A stretch of DNA of 9,203 bases. Origin: Nitrospiria bacterium. Lineage in GTDB: Bacteria; Nitrospirota; Nitrospiria; Nitrospirales; UBA8639. A model generated the notes under the pieces. It saw only the letters and a program-made list of their open reading frames with translations, ran no database searches and was not told the DNA's origin. Positions 6,840-9,203 of the stretch are shown here, piece by piece. The translations under genes and the position numbers were made by a program. Numbering within the stretch: position 1 is the first letter of the stretch; every line of letters starts with the position of its first letter. The stretch spans positions 1 through 9,203 of the forward strand of contig JAUIKP010000101.1 of assembly GCA_030430725.1 (NCBI GenBank), in the 5' to 3' direction.

Positions 6840-6868
6840 TTGACAGCTCCGCCTACCGTCGGTACTCT
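6840..6868 (+). promoter_or_regulatory. Possible sigma70 promoter for ompH
   Basis: A perfect -35 box TTGACA (6840-6845) is followed by a 17-base spacer and TACTCT (6863-6868), a weak -10 box. The predicted start near 6875 leaves a leader of about 75 bases that contains the hairpin at 6893-6921. The perfect -35 and ideal spacing carry the call. Confidence 0.45.
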
Positions 6869-6892
6869 CATCAGGTTTAACCGTAAACGCCG

Positions 6893-6921
6893 CCTCTTCG
6901 GCTACTCAGGCCGAATAGAGG
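6893..6921 (+). promoter_or_regulatory. Hairpin in the ompH leader
   Basis: CCTCTTCGGC (6893-6902) pairs with GCCGA plus AGAGG (6910-6914 and 6917-6921). The result is a 10-bp stem with a 2-base bulge and a 7-base loop. No U-run follows, so it is not a typical intrinsic terminator. It ends 17 bases before the AGAGGG ribosome site, so it could affect leader stability or translation. A role is not shown. Confidence 0.4.
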
Positions 6922-6950
6922 ATCATCCTTTAAACGCTAGAGGGAAAAGC

Positions 6951-7532
6951 ATGAAGAAGATGTGTCTGAATGGTTTGACAAAATTTATTGGGGTCCTATT
7001 CATCACCGGCATCTGTATGCTGAGTGTAGCTTCGGAACAGCATGCCCTTGCCGCTGGGAAAAATTCCTTCCGCGTCGGTGTCCTTGATCCTCAAACCGTG
7101 ATTGAAAAGTCAAAGGCAGGAAGCCGCGCCCTGGCAGCTTTAAAAGAACATGCCCAAGCCAGGGAAACCGTGATGAAAAACGATCAAAAAGAATTGGAGA
7201 GTCTTCAGGAAGAACTCAAAGCCGCAGAGACCAACTCCACGCTGAGTGAGGAGGAGCAAAAACGCAAACAAGAACGGTTTGCACAAAAATATCAAGCCTG
7301 GCAAAAACAAGGTCAGGATTTCCAGAATGAACTCGGCCAAAAGCAAAAAGACCTGGTTCAGGAATATATGAAGAAAATCGAAGAAGCCACAAGTGCCGTC
7401 GCCGCACGCCATGGCTTTGATGTGGTCATTGATAAGGGTAGTGAAAACACGCTAAAAATTGTGCTGTACAATAGAGATGGGTTAGATCTGACAAATGAAG
7501 TTGTGAAGGAATTTGACCGCCGGTTTAAATAA
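6951..7532 (+). CDS. OmpH/Skp-family periplasmic chaperone
   Basis: A 193-residue secreted protein. Residues 1-34 are a Sec signal peptide: basic MKKMCLNGLTK, a hydrophobic core (FIGVLFITGICMLSVA) and ALA as the likely cleavage site (32-34). The mature protein opens with FRVGVLDPQTVIEKSKAG, the standard OmpH start. A long coiled coil (about 60-135) follows, very rich in Lys, Gln and Glu, then the closing beta segment VVIDKG...LYNRDGLDLTNEVVKEFDRRF. Skp proteins are trimers whose coiled-coil arms hold unfolded outer-membrane proteins in the periplasm. The ATG at 6951 is chosen because it starts the signal peptide and follows AGAGGG by about 6 bases; the frame opens further upstream without such support. 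skp often lies beside bamA, but here it stands alone with its own terminator. Confidence 0.9.
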   Translation: MKKMCLNGLTKFIGVLFITGICMLSVASEQHALAAGKNSFRVGVLDPQTVIEKSKAGSRALAALKEHAQARETVMKNDQKELESLQEELKAAETNSTLSEEEQKRKQERFAQKYQAWQKQGQDFQNELGQKQKDLVQEYMKKIEEATSAVAARHGFDVVIDKGSENTLKIVLYNRDGLDLTNEVVKEFDRRFK

Positions 7533-7563
7533 CTCTCCATTCCAAGCAAGCTCTTAAACAATT

Positions 7564-7595
7564 TCCCCTGTGGGTCAAACTCACAGGGGATTTTT
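7564..7595 (+). terminator. Intrinsic terminator after ompH
   Basis: CCCCTGTGGGT (7565-7575) and ACTCACAGGGG (7579-7589) form an 11-bp stem with one G-U wobble and a 3-base loop; T7564-A7590 can extend it. A run of five T residues follows (7591-7595). It starts 31 bases after the ompH stop. This is a textbook Rho-independent terminator. Confidence 0.9.
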
Positions 7596-7647
7596 GTATT
7601 CTCCCGACTTCATATCGGCCAAAAAAATCACAGGCGTTTTACCGTCA

Positions 7648-7848
7648 ATGAATAGTCCTTCAACTCTGAGCTTGGAATTGAGTCAAATTGTCTTATTAAC
7701 AAGCAGGGGCTTTGCCGATAATGGCATTTTCGCGGTGCACATTCTGAATGCAGCCAGTGATGGAAGTTCCAACCACTTCTTCCTAAGGCCCTTGAAGCAT
7801 GCGACCTATGGAGGCGAACATATGCTTCAATTAGGGCTTTCTGAATAA
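7648..7848 (+). CDS. Doubtful small ORF of 66 residues, unknown
   Basis: The frame is open from inside the ompH terminator to the TAA at 7846-7848; the first ATG is at 7648. I do not recognise the product. It is soluble-looking, begins MNSPSTLSLELSQIVLLTS, and has no signal peptide, membrane span or known motif. No Shine-Dalgarno site precedes the ATG (GTTTTACCGTCA), and no clear promoter was found between the terminator and the ORF. Codon choice is not obviously unlike the neighbours. It could be a real orphan gene, a remnant, or a chance frame, and the missing start signals make a chance frame quite possible. Confidence 0.25.
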   Translation: MNSPSTLSLELSQIVLLTSRGFADNGIFAVHILNAASDGSSNHFFLRPLKHATYGGEHMLQLGLSE

Positions 7849-7899
7849 TGGAGGCTGGAGAAGAACGTTTTTAAACATTCAGAGAAGGAGAACCATGAG

Positions 7900-8241
7900 T
7901 CAACCCCCGCTGCCCCAAACAGCTTCTTCCTCGGACTGATAGATAGGAATGACCTGAGGCAAATTGGCATATTCAAGCAACTCTCTGACATGGGATTGAG
8001 GACTCACAATACTCAACCGAATGCGATGGGGCTTCATCCGATGGTACCAATGAAACATCTGCCCCAATCCCATCGAGTCGATCCAGGTGATGTTCGAGAA
8101 ATTGAGAATTATATGATGGCATCCTATTTCCTGAGCACCCAAAATGGCTACTTCGAGCCCAAGCTTGGAGTCATAATCAAAACGACCGGATAACTCCAGA
8201 ACTTTTGTATCCTTGCGAACATGTTCCCTGACAGTCAGCAT
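7900..8241 (-). CDS. STAS-domain protein, anti-anti-sigma factor type
   Basis: A 113-residue single-domain STAS protein. The diagnostic segment is IILNFSNITWIDSMGLGQMF (45-64), with the phosphorylatable Ser56 in the DSxGLG motif as in SpoIIAA and RsbV. The start (LTVREHVRKDTKVLELSGRFD) gives the usual beta strands ahead of it. Such proteins usually bind an anti-sigma kinase when dephosphorylated and so free a sigma factor; others work in signalling or transport complexes. The ATG at 8241 follows AGAGGA by 9 bases. A TTG at 8274 would add 11 residues but has no ribosome site. No RsbW-type kinase, phosphatase or sigma gene is in the window, so partners are unknown. It is convergent with the region after ompH. 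Residues past about 100 are acidic, then Gly/Ser. Confidence 0.85.
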   Translation of the reverse strand: MLTVREHVRKDTKVLELSGRFDYDSKLGLEVAILGAQEIGCHHIILNFSNITWIDSMGLGQMFHWYHRMKPHRIRLSIVSPQSHVRELLEYANLPQVIPIYQSEEEAVWGSGG

Positions 8242-8425
8242 GCCAGACTTTCCTCTTATTGACCCTTTCGGCAATCACACTGAAAAAATTTACTCCTCAC
8301 AGAATGGGGAGAAAATTGTCAGATCCCCCGGCTGACCTCGGGGGGACATAAAGTTTCGCACTCACCCCATCCACATATTCCTTTCGATTCACCAACATCC
8401 CTTTGATTACGGTAATCTAAAATAT

Positions 8426-8455
8426 GGCTGAGCCCTTGAGGGGTCAGGCTTTTTT
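8426..8455 (+). terminator. Terminator-like hairpin
   Basis: GGCTGAGCCC (8426-8435) pairs with GGGGTCAGGC (8440-8449) around a TTGA loop, with two mismatches. A run of six T residues follows (8450-8455). The shape suits a plus-strand terminator, yet no plus-strand gene lies just upstream. It may end an unrecognised RNA or be a remnant. Confidence 0.5.
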
Positions 8456-8614
8456 ACTACATTCTCTATTGTAGAGTTTTTCTTCGGCAGTTATTCCTGA
8501 CATTCCTGCTAATCATCAATCCAATGTTCATTTTGGTGATTTGTGAAAAAGACGGATCGAGTTTCATAGGCATGCCATAAGTATTCAAAAGTAAAGTTTC
8601 ATTGAAAAACGTGT

Positions 8615-8641
8615 CCAGCCGGAATGGGCTGCTGGCTTTTT
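8615..8641 (+). terminator. Weak terminator-like hairpin
   Basis: CCAGC (8615-8619) pairs with GCTGG (8631-8635) around an 11-base loop in which AGCC and GGCT offer a competing pairing. CTTTTT follows. The stem is short, so this is only a candidate. Confidence 0.3.
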
Positions 8642-8738
8642 AAATACCGAGCAGGTCAAAAAACATTTTCCCCTTCACCTCTTCTGTATATGATCCGGCC
8701 ATTTGAAGGTACTGAAAGAGAACCCTTCAGCTTGTTGA

Positions 8739-9130
8739 CTAGCAAAAGAAATAAATTGTCCTTTTCGCATTGCTACCTTTGAACCAATCTCACGTCAGAA
8801 ATGGGGGTATGGGTGGCAAGCCCCTTCGATGACCGCGATAGCTATTTACCAAGTTCTTCGGAAATTACGTCCTCAAAAAAACGACTCCATGCCAATTGAT
8901 ATGGCTCTGTTGGCTTTTCAGACTTCTGTAGGGAAATTAGTTTATCAATCGAGGTTTCATTTAAAAAAAAGACAGGTCTTAAAACATTTTCCAAAATAGA
9001 TGAAAACTTAGAAGAGGCTTATGGAATCTTTCTCAGAGAAAGGGCCCCTGCTACTGCTCTCTTTGAACCCCCATTTACCCCATTAGATTTTGCAATTATG
9101 GCTTTTAAGGCAGGGAAGGAAAAGAAGTAA
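8739..9130 (+). pseudogene. Frameshifted gene or remnant, unknown product
   Basis: Two open frames overlap. The first, 8739-8999, has no start codon before an ATG at 8829 and ends TAG. It includes RIATFEPISRQKWGYGWQAP and MPIDMALLAFQTSVGKLVYQ. The second runs from 8900 to TAA at 9128-9130 and includes LEEAYGIFLRERAPATALF and ends MAFKAGKEKK. Both are open across a run of eight A residues (8963-8970). A one-base backward shift there would join them into one protein of about 130 residues. The second frame also reaches back to an ATG at 8801 but meets TGA at 8897-8899. No ribosome site was found for any start. I read this as a decayed gene; programmed -1 frameshifting is the alternative. The product is not recognised, and no transposase motif is visible. 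Confidence 0.45.
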
Positions 9131-9203
9131 GAACGTCCAACAGGCAACGTTTCCGCATCTATCAGGATGATGTGTTGAGAGTAGAGAGGAAGAAGCAAAT
9201 AAG

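Larger units (their letters stand above)
6649..6950 (+). other. Spacer of 302 bases between fmdB and ompH
   Basis: No convincing gene was found on either strand. The open frames here (a 60-codon plus frame from 6661 and a minus frame from 6810) lack ribosome sites and look random in composition. The distal part holds the ompH promoter candidate (6840-6868) and leader hairpin (6893-6921). The proximal part, 6649-6839, shows nothing I can name. Confidence 0.5.
8242..8738. other. Gene-poor spacer rich in hairpins
   Basis: About 500 bases without a supportable gene. It holds the STAS leader, two competing hairpins (8319-8344), a 13-base perfect dyad (8405-8417) and two terminator-like hairpins (8426-8455 and 8615-8641). 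All open frames found are under about 35 codons and lack start signals. Composition becomes clearly AT-richer from about 8400 onward than in the housekeeping genes to the left. Confidence 0.5.

Noticed and set aside
6661..6843. Plus-strand frame of 60 codons after fmdB
   Set aside because: It has no ribosome site, a random-looking composition rich in Pro, Arg and Asn, and ends across the ompH promoter.
7140..7412. Minus-strand Phe/Leu-rich frames opposite ompH
   Set aside because: Hydrophobic antisense frames are expected opposite a Lys/Glu/Gln-rich coiled coil.
8464..8481. CTCTA-TTG-TAGAG hairpin followed by five T residues
   Set aside because: A 5-bp, AT-containing stem with a 3-base loop is too weak to call a terminator.
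1..9203. tRNA or rRNA genes, CRISPR arrays, transposases, defence systems
   Set aside because: No cloverleaf, spaced repeats, DDE motif, inverted ends or defence-related domains were found on reading both strands.

Overview
The window looks like chromosomal DNA from a Gram-negative bacterium of moderate GC content. The Gram-negative reading rests on a Skp/OmpH-type periplasmic chaperone with a signal peptide and on the use of the GatCAB amidotransferase. The mix of genes, together with a FmdB zinc-ribbon protein carrying a long serine-rich tail, suggests the Nitrospirota (Nitrospira-like). That placement is from recollection of similar proteins and is not proven here. No mobile element, CRISPR array, tRNA or rRNA was seen. 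Most of the window is housekeeping.

Left arm (1-3717, all on the minus strand). In transcription order the genes are radC, gatC, panD, gatA, a DUF948 membrane protein, and the first 29 codons of a YtxH-like membrane protein that runs off the left edge. gatC and gatA encode two of the three GatCAB subunits; gatB is not in the window. panD (aspartate to beta-alanine) sits between them. A good sigma70-type promoter for radC lies at 3688-3717.

Centre (3771-6062, plus strand, divergent from radC). rsmD, coaD and a class I aspartate-type aminotransferase form a tight operon, with ATGA stop/start overlaps at both junctions. A 7-residue upstream ORF may overlap rsmD in the same way. panD and coaD are both CoA-pathway genes. 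Aspartate is the substrate of PanD, the likely product of the aminotransferase, and possibly the amino acid amidated on tRNA by GatCAB.

Right-centre (6116-7596, plus strand). fmdB has its own promoter candidate and a strong GGAGG site. After a 302-base spacer holding a promoter candidate and a leader hairpin comes ompH/skp, closed by a clear intrinsic terminator at 7564-7595.

Right end (7597-9203). This part is gene-poor. It holds one doubtful 66-residue ORF, an orphan STAS (anti-anti-sigma type) gene on the minus strand, several hairpins and terminator-like elements, and an AT-rich stretch. In that stretch two open frames overlap at a run of eight A residues and read best as one frameshifted gene of unknown function (8739-9130). 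This broken or recoded gene and its surroundings are the least explained part of the window.
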